A stretch of 64,000 nt of DNA, taken from contig NC_135055.1 in assembly GCF_051014685.1 (NCBI RefSeq), positions 8,172,001 to 8,236,000 on the forward strand, read 5' to 3'. The notes under the pieces were generated by a model that did not search any database, was not told where the DNA came from, and saw only the letters and a list, made by a program, of their open reading frames with translations. The translations under genes and the position numbers were made by a program. Shown piece by piece: positions 37,668 through 49,112 of the stretch. This DNA comes from Ptiloglossa arizonensis (taxonomy: Eukaryota; Arthropoda; Insecta; Hymenoptera; Colletidae). Numbering within the stretch: the first letter of the stretch is position 1; each line of letters starts with the position of its first letter.

Positions 37668-38765
37668 GCAACATCCATTGTAAATCCGGAAACAGAATTG
37701 TTCCATCTGCCTCAGTTTATACTAAAAACACATATTTTTGTAAAAACCCAGAATTTTCGCTAAAAATGAGGTACTACGTGAAAATTAAAAACGTTAAAAT
37801 TAAAAAATCCTAAATAATAGAGAAGAGTTTTTCCAATCTAATGGTATAGGAGTTATTAATTTTTGTTAGTCCTAAATAGTTATAAATTACCGTCAAAGTT
37901 TAAAAAAGTGCCGATGTACGTAGTTCTTATAAATTATTTTTGCATATTTACAAAAAATTCTTTATCTAGCACGGAAATTGTACACAGAATTAAATTATGT
38001 ACACATTTTTTAAGAAGAAAGCACTCAGCAAAAGTGTCGAAACGGTTTTTAATTCGAACAGGTCAACAAAATATCCATCCAGAATTCAAACATAGCGTTT
38101 TGCCGCCATTCGACGCGTAGTTCAATCGTCTCGATACAGCAGTGCCGTAGCTACGCGTAATTGATATCAGAGGTATTGGTTCTTTATGCACATCAATTTC
38201 TGTAAAAATTTCCCTATAGCGATAAATCGTTTTACTGAATTTCTATAATACATGTAATCCTTTATTTTCTTTATTTCGAAGTTCGATTAATAAACATACT
38301 TCGAGTTTTGTGAAACTTATTATTAAATGAAAATAGTTTTTTTTTAAATATTTTATTTAAATTTCATATTAAATGGATTACAGCCAAAAGTGAGTGAACA
38401 AATATACTTGTAGTCCTGGAGTTAATTTTCAATTTATAACTTCGTGGTTATAAGGATGTATATGAAGAAAATAAGTTAAACGTGTTACCGAAATTCAACG
38501 AGAAATTACAGTAGAAATTGATGTCCATAAAAGACCGATATCTATCGGCATCAATTACGCGTAGCTACGTTACTGCTGAGTCGAGACAATCGAGCGGCGC
38601 GTCGCTAGGCGGCAAAACGCTATGCACGAGTTGCGGACGGATATTTTGTCGGCCGGTTTTTACAAAAGTGTGTGCTTTTCAAAAACTGAGGGTAATAAAG
38701 CAATTCTGTTTCCGGATTCGTGTTTAGTACCATAAATAGTGTAAGAATCATTCAAGGGATGTTGC
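37668..38765. repeat. Large imperfect inverted repeat (foldback-type structure)
   Basis: The left arm has blocks at 37668-37748 and 38061-38211. Their reverse complements lie at 38655-38765 and 38502-38656. The best blocks are identical over 17-20 bp: ATAGCGTTTTGCCGCC and GTAGCTACGCGTAATTGAT occur in both arms, as do ATCCGGAAACAGAATTG and TTTTTGTAAAAACC-like blocks. The left arm holds about 300 bp extra between its two blocks. A loop of about 290 bp (38212-38501) separates the arms and is AT-rich and non-coding. No transposase is associated and no target-site duplication was identified. Confidence 0.8.
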
Positions 38766-39956
38766 AAACCAAAATTCGTGTTGCACTGTGTAATCACAAA
38801 CTATCACTTCCATTTGGACTGGTTTATTACCAGCAATGGTAACATATAATAAATAAGAAACAAATCTTTTACGGGGGCCTTACAGCCTAAGACGGGTATT
38901 CTTTATGTCTAGTAAGTAATAATATCATATGGTATTGTCACATACTTTTTCAAGAAAAATTTCTTTATTAAAATTATAAAACAACAAGTTTTCTAACAAA
39001 AAAATATAGTGAACTTAACCCAGATCCACGAAGTACGGCTTTATAGCCAACAGACAGCTTTTCAACAGATTAAGCAACTTGCTTCGAACAAAGATGATTA
39101 ACAGTCTATTCGAGTATGTTCAATTTGATCGCTATATTATTCAACATACTTGCGTGTGGTGTTGTCTCTTTTTGTAGCGTATCTGTAATTTGTTTTGTCG
39201 AGTGCATTTGATAATGGATTGACAGGCATGCAAAACTATAGTGCACTTACAGAATCATGCTGGAAGATGCTTCTTTTTATATTTATTAAATCTGTCACTA
39301 TTTTGTATTTTGGTAGTTACTTAGATTCTTGTTTTCCAGGTTTTTATGGTTTGTTTCAGAAATTGTATTTAATGATTTATTCTATATATCTGCAGTACTT
39401 TTATTAGCCAAGAGTATGGGATTGAAGTAAAAGCTTTTATTATCATTGTTGTTATTGGTCTATCATTTGATTCATGACAGTCAATGTCTTGCCTTTCATC
39501 ATTATAATATTTTCTAATTTTGGTTCTACTTAATATTATTGTCTCTGCTTTCATGATTTTCTTCTAGTGCTTGCAATTATGAATTATATATTTTATATGT
39601 AATTTGTACAGTTCATACCTTACTCGTGCTTGTAAAATTTGGTTTTAAACATCTAATATTAATTCGTACATTTTTTACTTATAACTTGGTGTTTTAGTAT
39701 CTCCTTTGTAGTCTCACATTTCTGTAAAATGTCCTCCTGGGTACATATGTATTTAAATTAAGTTGTCGAGAAGTTAAGTCTCAGAGCAGTTGTTTGGTCA
39801 CACTATGCAGTTGTGCTGTAATCCAGTTAGACGCACATTGCTGCTAAAATATTTATGTTCCAGTAAAACAGAGGAGTCGCTCTTATTTCGACATACTATC
39901 TCGCGCCACGAGCTCATAACAGTTTCCAGGAAAGTTATTATAAAAACAAAATAGTA
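38766..39956. other. AT-rich DNA, no gene seen
   Basis: No exon or transposon motif is recognised. The 70-codon + strand frame at 39195-39407 is hydrophobic and AT-driven. Confidence 0.5.
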
Positions 39957-41647
39957 CAATAGAGATCCCCATATCTGAACTAATTGAGAGACAAAAGTGG
40001 TTGGATAATAGAATTTCAGATAATAGAATAATCACTTTCTTTTGCATTAAACTTCATTTATTTAAGTAGAAATGAACTGACAGTTTTTTCAACATCCAAG
40101 AGATCCATATCTTTTTAGTAGCTAAGTCACATAAATTTTTTATTGCAAGCAGTTGTATAAAATTACATTCCTGTTGTATCTCAAATCACAGAAGTCCTTC
40201 AAGTCCTTTTTCAAATGACTCAATGCATTTTTAAATGCTTTCACCTAAGAAACATTCTCATTGTTACTTTCGTTTCCTGCCTTATTTATACAATTTAGTG
40301 ACAGATTTTTCAATATCTGCTTATAAAAGCAGTGTTATAAATTTAGTTTTTTTATATTGCTCTATCACATTTTCTTCATTCAATTGAAACATAAACAGAA
40401 ACTTTTTAAGCAAATCTTTTCTATATAATCGTTTAAAGCACTCAATTACTCTTTGATTTAATAGCTATATGAGTGAAGTTACATTAGATGACAAAAATAT
40501 AATTTTCATAAATTCGTCCTTCTAATTAAGAAAGTCACATGTAGAATGCAATTCAGCATTGCCTACCAACAAAAGAGATTTTTTCTATGAGCATTTTTTA
40601 ATTGATGTTCTTTAATTTTTTGTATAAAATATTTTCAAACCACTTAATAAAAATGTTACCGTCCATTCAAGTCTGATTTTTATAAACATTTGGCATTGCA
40701 CTCACATTGACATGTTTGAAATAGCATGGATGTGTACCTTTTACGATAATCAGAACTGGAAGATGATGGTATCCATAGCATTTGCATAAAGAAATGCACT
40801 AATGTGTTCTTTATTAACTTTGCAACCGGGAGCTGATTTTTCACGACGTGAAATTAACGTTTTCTGTGGTAGTGCCTTCCAAGTTAAATCTATTTCATCA
40901 GCATTGCATACATTTACTAATGCATATTCTTCATCGTTTAAAAATTTATGAAAGTCTGCACTAAAAGTTTCTGCAGCGGTTCTATCTGCTGAAAGTTTTT
41001 CTCTACAGATATCCAGCTATCAAATACCATAATGTGTTTTGAATTTTACTAACCAATCATTACTAATTTTAAATACATGTAATGGATTTCCTTTTAATCT
41101 ATTTTTTCTATTTAATCTATCATTGAACTCTAGAGCTTTTTATGTGACATTGATCCAGATATCGGTATGCCTTTGTTTTTTTGTTGACAAAACCATTGGA
41201 TACATACTTACATACACTTTTATTTTTTGGATTCATTAAGCTTTTCCTACTGGTACTAGCATCTGTGGAATCTACATTCTGTATATAATTTTTAATATTG
41301 GGTTTCTGTTTCTTAATATCTGCAATTGTAGATTTCCCAACATTATGTATTTTTGTTAATTTCGTTGCACTTTCACCACTTTCAAAATCTTGAATTGTAT
41401 TGTATTTTTCTTCAATAGTTAAAACTACACGTTTTCCTTTACCTTCCATTGTGATACTGTTCTCTGTCTACTTCAAACTAAATTGATATAATTATATTTA
41501 ACCGGCCAAACACAAAAAAGTATTTATGTATAGCTAAATACATTGTATCGTGTATGTAGACATCGCTACAAAACGTTATGCAGATAACAGAACGACCGTA
41601 TATTAGATTATTCGTATAATGGGAGTACGGATGCGGCAGTCCTACTG
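39957..41647 (-). mobile_element. Tigger/pogo-type DNA transposon, decayed
   Basis: A - strand transposase pseudogene occupies most of the 1.69 kb. The left end starts CAATAGAGATCCCCATATCT and the right end, read inwards, CAGTAGGACTGCCGCATCCG. Both ends are followed inside by degenerate GGATAAT/ATTCG blocks (GGTTGGATAATAGAATTTCA near 40000), as in jerky/Tigger-type terminal repeats. The flanking TA duplication is not clear, so the ends could be off by some bases. Confidence 0.65.
40240..41449 (-). pseudogene. Tigger/jerky-type (pogo) transposase pseudogene
   Basis: The N-terminal frame (41449-41120) begins MEGKGKRVVLTIEEKYNTIQ and continues ESATKLTKIHNVGKSTIADI, a Psq-type/CENP-B helix-turn-helix typical of pogo and jerky proteins. 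Further down on the - strand LSADRTAAETFSADFHKFL leads to NVCNADEIDLTWKALPQKTL, with the first catalytic Asp in the NADE motif, then SRREKSAPGCKVNKEHISAF. After stops, LLLVGNAELHSTCDF stands where the second catalytic block (LLLDNAPSH) is expected, with the Asp lost. SSNVTSLI, then NQRVIECFKRLYRKDLL, match the family's NVTSLIQPMDQGVI block. Multiple stops and the lost Asp mean the protein is dead. Confidence 0.8.
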
Positions 41648-44600
41648 TTTTAGATTTTTGTCTGTAGCGTCTTCATTGTATAAATTTTTTTTTTATTCAT
41701 GTTTCGGTTAGCAGTTTGTTTAAATTAAAGCAAAGAACAGTATATATCATCAGTGACTCCAGTCACTGGACAATTACTTTTCGAACCGATTAATCAAATC
41801 TTAGATATGGGAAAAATAGAAATTGGATTATATACCGAAATATGTTCGAAGATTATATATCGAAATAATCTTTAACAATGAGACGTGTTAATTCACGAAT
41901 AAATGTAAGTACGCTTCTATTTTAGCGTAAATTAAAACGAATCTCATTCGAGACGGTAAATTTTAGACTACATTTAAACTTATTTTACGTGTAAACATGA
42001 AGAGTATGGAGGCTTCATTGTTAAGCGTCCAGAAAATCGTTCAGGTTCGCAGTGTGTTCTACCAATTGGACGATACACAACAACGCTATCCAACTAAACT
42101 AATTAACATGAAGCAGGTACATGAAACTCTTCCTGTTCAAAACAAACAACGTTGCAAGTGTAACACGCAAAATAAAACATTGGCATGCATTCCCACGGCA
42201 TTTTATCCCATTTTGGTACTACACTACGGTACATAGCTTGGTTGAAATCTCGACATATGTCCGTGGAATCATTGTGTTTACTGAATAATCTGAATGAAAA
42301 ACACGAACAAATAAGCATAAAAGATCCAATTTATCTAAATCCGCAAATTAATTACTGTCATAATACATGATTTTCTCTTTCACATGGACTAGCCATACAC
42401 TTGCATTTATTATTGAGAACAAATTTACATTCGTGCGTACTTATTACTTAGAATTATCGTTTACAATATATATTCAATAAAGAATTTGATTTACCAGTAT
42501 ATTTAGAGATTTATACACACACACATACACACATATGCCAATAAAACTACCTAAATTGAGTCTTTCAAGTTTGTAGTTTCATTGGAGCATTGCCCAAATT
42601 TGATACTAATTTCCTTCGTTGGTTTCGAATGGAGAGGCTAAAGGAAGAGCCGGGACAAGAGTATTCACGATTTAAAATAAAAAAAGAAATATCATTTTTG
42701 AATTTTAAAAACAGTTAAAGGATTTTCTTCCAAAAAAAATACAGAGAGTTCTTAAATAACATGTAAAAACGGGCGGAGGGAAGTGGGGATTCCTTGTGAA
42801 AAAATAAGAAAAATAAAAGGAATAAATTTTGTTCGATTTCTGCGCAGTTTTGGAACTAATTAGGTTTGGAAATTTGCTCCAAGTTAGTCGCACTTGCGAC
42901 TAAGATACGATTTACCTACTGATGTACAATGATACGTCTTTTCAAAGACGCAACACGTTGGTGCTGTTTTATTATAGTGAAAAGGATAGAACACGTATGT
43001 GAATTTCACATGGTAATTTTACAAAATTTAAATAAGAAGAAATATTTTAATCGTTGCCATGGATCAAAATTTTAATACAACTAAAAAACCGAATGAGTAT
43101 TGATCAACGTAAAGAGAAGAGCAGATAAAATGATGTGGCACGTAAATAGAATTTCTGCAACGAAAGCAAACCACATAGATACTTGTTGCTCGAAACGAAC
43201 AATTTATATTCAAATTTGCCGGTTTAAGAGAACAATAGACGCCATTGTTTCACGCATCTTTCAGTTATGCGTGATTATTTCCTCGGTTATGCCTCGTAAA
43301 GTAGATCCGTCGATTCAAGTGAGAGTCACGAAGAATGATCAGTTTAGAAAGCAATAACAGTGGCGAAAGACGCAGCAAGCGGTGGGAGTGAAAACTAACA
43401 GGACTAATTTCTTGCCGGCATGGATCGTTAATCGCTCCAGAATTAAAAGAACGAGCAGACAGCTGAATATAAAGGCGTTAAAAGAAACGTAAGCGGAGAA
43501 AGGAGAGGGACATGAAACTACCCTGGTGTGTCGTGGCTCGCCCCTCCTGCTTCTCCTCCTTTCTATTCAACCCATTCTCACTCGTGCTCTGTCTTAGCTA
43601 CCCCTTCGAACGGGTTTTGTGCGCCGGCGGCAGCCTTTGAATTTACGTCGAGGAGAAATTTATATGAAAACTTGACAATGCTCACTCGGCCTCGGACTCG
43701 GTGGGTTCGCTGGCTTTCAAGTCCTCTTCTTCTTCTTCCACTTCGCCATGATCTCGCGTACACCCTGAAAGGTCATCATATATGTGCGCGTGTGTGAAAA
43801 ACTGCTGGACAGAGGAAAGAAACGTAGTTTAACGATAAACCGATATGATGTTGCTGAATGCTGGATCACAGTTTAAGCTGCACAAATGATTGAGAAGCAT
43901 GAATTATAGTCGTTGAAGGATTATAGAGAATGTCGTTTACAATATTGCCATCTGAATCGCGGAGCTTCCTCAGTCGTCGTAAGAGTATGCTTCGATATGT
44001 TTAGAGTCGTTGTGTAACTCGTTCAGTGTCAACCAGCAATTCAGTCTTGGAAACTTTTCCAAGAAAAGTTTCACTCCATATCTCAAAGACGTAGCAACAA
44101 AAAATGAAAAGTCGACTCGACTAAGTATGTAAATAAGAGATATGTATATTTATAAGGTCTTAATAGTTGTATTTCAAACTTATAGTAATGATATTTCTGA
44201 ATTGTAGAACTCACACTGCAAATCGATCTTTTAGCTGTGAGTATTATCAAATGTTACTAAAAATTTTAAGCACAGTTTTCTCAAAATTGAATTCTTCGAA
44301 CTGACGTCCACGATAATTAAAAAATTAATTGACCAATTAATTTCGAACAAAGATCATTTTATATTTCTTTAAAGACTGAATCTCAGTTTTTATCTTATTG
44401 TTTATTTATAATAATTTTATCATTATAAAGTAAAATTGATCTATTTTTTGCAATTGATATTATGACAGGTGCTACATGAGACGACAACAAGAGTTGCATC
44501 ATCAAATATATTAACAAAATGTATAAAAATGATTAGAATAAGAAAAAGAAATGGAAATAAAAAAAATTTTGCTAAGATGTCTTCTTTCATTACCAAACAA

Positions 44601-44764
44601 ATTTAATCTGTTATCATGAATAGTTTTGTGAAAAGTAATTCATAAAACAAAGTTACTTTTGTGAAAATTAATTCGATAAGTAATGTTACATAAACTGTAT
44701 ACAGATACACGCATCCCCAATTATTAAACAATAACTCCATAGAGAGGTATATCTCCATAGAGAT
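41648..44764. other. intergenic or intronic DNA, no gene seen
   Basis: No gene is recognised. A short CA-rich microsatellite lies at 42514-42534. About 43280-43780 is more GC- and CpG-rich and could be regulatory. The 89-codon + strand frame at 43528-43797 is Ser/Pro-rich without a known domain. Confidence 0.5.
42514..42534. repeat. (CA)n microsatellite, interrupted
   Basis: A short run of AC dinucleotides interrupted by a T, read directly from the sequence. Confidence 0.8.
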
Positions 44765-44876
44765 ATAATAAAATGTGCAGAGTGTAAGGTGTATAATAAA
44801 ATGTGCAGAGTGTAAGGTGTATAATAAAATGCGCAGAGTATAAGGTGTATAATAAAATGTGCAGAGTGTAAGGTGT
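44765..44876 (+). repeat. Tandem array, four copies of a 28-bp unit
   Basis: Copies begin at 44765, 44793, 44821 and 44849; each starts ATAATAAAATG and ends GTAAGGTGT. Only the third copy differs, at two positions. The - strand frames that cross it (repeating LHSAHFIIHLTLC) are a by-product of the array. Confidence 0.95.
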
Positions 44877-45629
44877 GCTGTGACATGCAGTTTGTGAAGT
44901 GATATTGTGGTGCTACACATCCTCACACGCTTAATTAAATTTGTGTGAATTGTTAAGGTGAACTGGTGTTTTCAGGAAGAGACTGGACTGTTGAGTAGTT
45001 GTTTACTATTTGAAGGTATGTTTGAATCTCGCAGTTTTCTCCTTTCTCTTCTCTTATGTCAACTCTTCCCTCGTTTTAACTGGTGGTGTGGAAGGTCGTG
45101 GAAAGGAAAATTAAGTACAGGATTGGTAGTTATGGGATGAGTAAGATTGACCATGGGAGGGGAAAGGCACGATTCTTGTCTACGTGTATCGCACTCGAAC
45201 ACCCAGATAGGGCCCATAGTACAGCTAACGTGTCAGCAAATGATTCTTTATTGCTGCATCGGTAAGAAATCAATTTCTCAAGTCGTTGTCCTTACTAATT
45301 GCTGTTGCGCCTCAACAAGGTGATTTGAGTCTTCTAAGCTTTAGCAGTTAACAATTTTATGTGTACACAATGCACAGGTTGTCCTAGCTCCACACGATTG
45401 AATGGTTGAACTTTTCTGTCTTTTAAATCTAACTGCATACCATACCTCATTTTTATGTGGGGAAAAATTTGTCGAACAGTTCCCTGACCTCTTGGGGTGG
45501 AGTCGAGGGTAGTGTGATATTGCGTCCACAGTGAGCATAGTTATACGATTTCGAGGAGGGGTATTTACATCGACATGACAGTATAGAAACGCTCAATGGC
45601 GATAGGTGGTCACGCTGACTTTTTTTTCG
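44877..45629. other. DNA without recognised gene
   Basis: No motif is recognised. Short frames at 44958-45265 overlap on the + strand but show no known domain. Confidence 0.5.
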
Positions 45630-45790
45630 TGGGGGGAATCCTCTTAAAACTTCCCCAACCCTGGGATAAAAGCGGAGAACGTGTGGGACTCCTCGCCCGG
45701 ATCGGCAATCCGGATGCGAAGCCCACCCACTAAACACCCAATGGTAATCATCCTCGCACAACCTGAGAGGAACACCGGGTGCTAACAGTG
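45630..45790 (-). mobile_element. 5'-truncated R1-like LINE 3' end
   Basis: The - strand reads WVFSGWASHPDCRSGRGVPH, then YPRVGEVLRGFPPRKKS. The pattern SHPxCRSG...PGVGEVLRxxPPRKK is the terminus of the last ORF in insect R1-type elements as I remember them. The same ending appears twice more in this window (near 54180 and 55200). Only the last 160 bp or so are present, as expected of a truncated insertion. Confidence 0.5.
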
Positions 45791-48375
45791 ACTCCCACTC
45801 TTTTCATAATACTTTTCATAATACTGCCTCTTCGAAGGACAACAGAAGACCCCTATAGAAATTCGATGTAACTTTGCAGGTTCACATAGTTATCTACTGT
45901 GCAGATTACGAATTTAATTATGAACGAAGTGACGTACGGTTTACGGGAAGCTTTTTCTAAAGCAAAAAGCGTAATTCGCAGGGCGAATTGTCAGATTCGT
46001 CATTTGAGAGAGAGTTGTCATTTGAGTTGACGCAAAATATCGAATGACAATAAAGAGCCAGCTTTTTTGCGAGTGATTCTATAGATCAAAATAGGATGAA
46101 AATCAAGAATGATGAATTTGCGATAAAGGTTTCGTTTTAATATTTTAAACAATTACGAATTATGGTGATATGTGCCTTGTGCCTGACAGCTGTGAGACAG
46201 ATTAGTCAATATCCAGTAATGGAGGACATTAGACAGATTTATGGTATTGAGCTGTGCAAAATGTACGAAACATCCTGTACATAGGATGGCAAAAAAGAGT
46301 CCAAAAAGTAACTGGCAAACAGTACTCGCCGAAAAGAATAAAAAATGTCTGATCAACGTAGGTCCTGCAATCAATTTTTTCGGTGAAAAATTAACTACCA
46401 GCTCATGATTATCAATAGAAGACCACTAATATTTAATAAAGATTACTTCATAGAAGCAAATATGACACGAATCGATTAGAAAGATACAGAGTGATCCACT
46501 CGTCATTGGACTCAAAGATAATGTCGTGTAAACACTCCAGCGATAATCCCATGTGAGTTTTGTTTTTAGTTCAAAGACATTACAAATATAGCAGTATTCG
46601 CTAGAGTAATCGCTGTTGCCGACCGGTCGATAACGTAACAGAAACATGTTTAGGCGGCGGCACTGACTTTCACTCCACTGGCAAGAGTATCACCTTGTAG
46701 AATAACATAAAAATATAAAATGCATTGAAATGAAAGGAACAAATATGGAATCACATACCATCAATGAAGTATGCTGTCTTTATTGGCATTAATGATCTTG
46801 TGTTTGACAACTTTGCATCGATATACTTTTAATGGACTAATTCTTGTTTATATTCAGTGTATTGCAAAGAGACTTTATGATATCAAATGTTCATAAAGAA
46901 TAAAAGTTAATTTTATATCGAAAGAAATGATTCTAGAATAGTATAATGTCTACGTTGATTAGACAGTTTTTGTTCTTTTCGATGAATACTAGAAATCCTT
47001 GAAGTCTTATAACCTGTTTTTACCATTCTGCATATACCAAGTGTTATTTTTTAATTACATATTCGGATTCTACAAAAAAGAAGAATATGAAAGTTTTGTT
47101 TGAAACAGTTTTCCCGACATTTAGGTATGAAATTGTTTTATTTAAATTAAGAATTCAAATTTTTCTTGTAAAAAAGTTCTTTTCTTTTTGAAAATTAGTA
47201 TTAAACTGTGAAATTAAAATTGTAATTTAGCTCTACAACAAATAAAAATACAAAATATTTATATATTTTGCGTTTTAGTAATAAAATTTGGAGAACAATA
47301 TCTTTTCATAAATAAATTAACAAAAATTGAATACAGAAATTGTTCCATAACGTATTCAATAAACATAATGTATCAAATATTGGTTCACATAACTTGAAAT
47401 AATTTTGAAAATATAATAAAACAAGTTTAACTTGAATGTTTAAATCGACTAGCGAGTGGATTGCTCGAAGAATTTCATATTTTCGTGTAGTGAATCAGAA
47501 TATGTAATACAAAATACCATATTTTATTTAAGAAACCCGACTTTTGGTATGAATATTTTATTTCCGGTCGGAATCCGAATGAATTAATAAAATTTTCCGA
47601 GTTTTTCAAAGAAGTCACTCCCTCCATTTTAATAGGGTTGAACGTTTGATATGGGATACTCTGTGTTTATGTATATTACAGTAAAACAGTTCTGTGTATA
47701 AGAATCGCGCAAATTTTTTAATCAAGCCATTACGCGAGTAACCACGTTTCAAGCACTTCGAAATGTAAATGGACGAGTCCTATGAGATACCATATAATAT
47801 ATCAACACTTGTCAGTACAGTACTAATGGGTGGTCGGTGTTGGTCCCTGGCAGTTCCGATTACTCCTTATGACTCGGTTCGGACAGTTGAAGTGATCACC
47901 TGCAAACGCTCTCTATTTGCACGATCATCAAATGACGTAATTATTCTCCTATAATTATTTAGCAAATCATATTCTTATACACAATAACATTTATCAAGCA
48001 GTAAGGAAACAGATGCAAAATCTAATTAAAAGGGTAGAATGATTCAGAGTTCATAAGAATTATAAAGTTCTGGCAAGAATCATATAGCTCAATAGTTTAA
48101 TAAAAATACTTAGAGTGATTTCAAGTACATGAATTCGGTATTTTGCGAGTTTCTTTTATTCTTCTCGAAGTACTGTCCAGGGGATTCTTGAATAATCGCT
48201 CAAAATGAATATTGCCATGATTGGCAAAGTGGTGCAGTATATTAATTTTTACTATGCATAACAGGGACAAGGGATTTTTCTATCAAATTTATAGATACTA
48301 TCTTTCTAGATAGGTACACTCGATATGATTTCTCGTGTTAACTTTAACTACTTGACGTAAGGCAGAGTACCTAGT
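45791..48375. other. AT-rich DNA, no gene seen
   Basis: No exon or transposon motif is recognised. Short frames on both strands lack known motifs. Confidence 0.55.
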
Positions 48376-48546
48376 CGGAAGAAAAAAATTGAATTTGTAG
48401 AGCAATATATATATACTTTAATGGAATTCTGGAAGAAAGTCATTGTCACCGATGAAAGTAAGTTTGATAAATTTAGTTCCAATTGGCGTTACACCTTAGG
48501 AAGAAAAAGCTATACAGAACATAGAAAAGATGTTGTGTTGATGTGA
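48376..48546 (+). pseudogene. Tc1-type transposase fragment (first catalytic Asp region)
   Basis: A 56-codon open stretch reads KIEFVEQYIYTLMEFWKKVI, then VTDESKFDKFSSNWRYTLGR and KSYTEHRKDVVLM before a stop. The Tc1 pattern is RLEFA-x-Y...FWKKVIFSDESKFN-F-SDGR-x-VWRKPxTE, and the catalytic Asp in the T/S-D-E-S motif is kept. The N-terminal helix-turn-helix and the remaining DDE residues are absent, so this is an internal scrap. Confidence 0.7.
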
Positions 48547-48920
48547 AGCAATGATTCGACGCATATTGCTTCAATAATTTAATTTATTCTTTGTGTTAAA
48601 ATGTTAGTAATTTAGAATGCCAACTAATGATGTGTGTGTGTGTAAAAGAGAGAGAAAGCATGAGGGCGAGCGAAGGTACGAGTAACCCTTTATGGGGGGT
48701 TGTAATGGCCCGAGGTGCGACAATAAGTCTAGACGATGGGTCAGGCGAGTTTTCTACAACGTTGACGTAATGCAGGCCCACTGTCTGGTGACCACCAAAC
48801 TTACGCTTTCTCCATTTCTCAAGACGCGAGGCCTAGGTCACGTAGGCTCTAAAACTAGGTACAAGAAAGGCCATCGCTCTGAAGAGAGGTTGTTGAGTCT
48901 AGCGTGTCTTAAGGGGTGGT
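48547..48920. other. moderately GC-rich repeat-like sequence
   Basis: A (TG)n run with a GA tract lies at 48629-48655. From TGTAATGGCCCGAGGTGCGA at 48700 onwards the composition changes, which may mark a repeat or an LTR-like sequence; I could not find its other end or a coding part. Confidence 0.4.
48629..48643. repeat. Short (TG)n microsatellite
   Basis: TG repeated about seven times, followed by an AG-rich tract. Confidence 0.8.
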
Positions 48921-49112
48921 CGATTGCAAAGTATCTAGAGAAGTTTTGTCTACTCTAGATACGATATAGTTAATTACGATTGCAGAGTAGCTAGAGAAAT
49001 ATTGTCTACTCTAGATAAGGTATTGTGGTATTAGCATGTCTCTGGACGAGAGAATACCAGATAGCGATTACGATTTCAAAGTACCTCGAGAAGTTTTGTC
49101 TACTCGGGTTAT
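48921..49112 (+). repeat. Triplicated 42-bp motif with internal dyad
   Basis: Three related copies lie at 48921-48962, 48978-49018 and 49071-49112. Each reads CGATT-G/T-CA, then AAGTATCTAGAGAAGTTTTG or a close variant, then TCTACTCTAGAT. Within a copy, TATCTAGAG and TCTAGATA form a short inverted repeat. Intervals are 57 and 93 bp, so it is not a simple tandem array. Confidence 0.8.

Noticed and set aside
44603..44926. 107-codon - strand frame with repeated HSAHFIIHLTLC
   Set aside because: The repeated peptide is simply the translation of the 28-bp tandem array.
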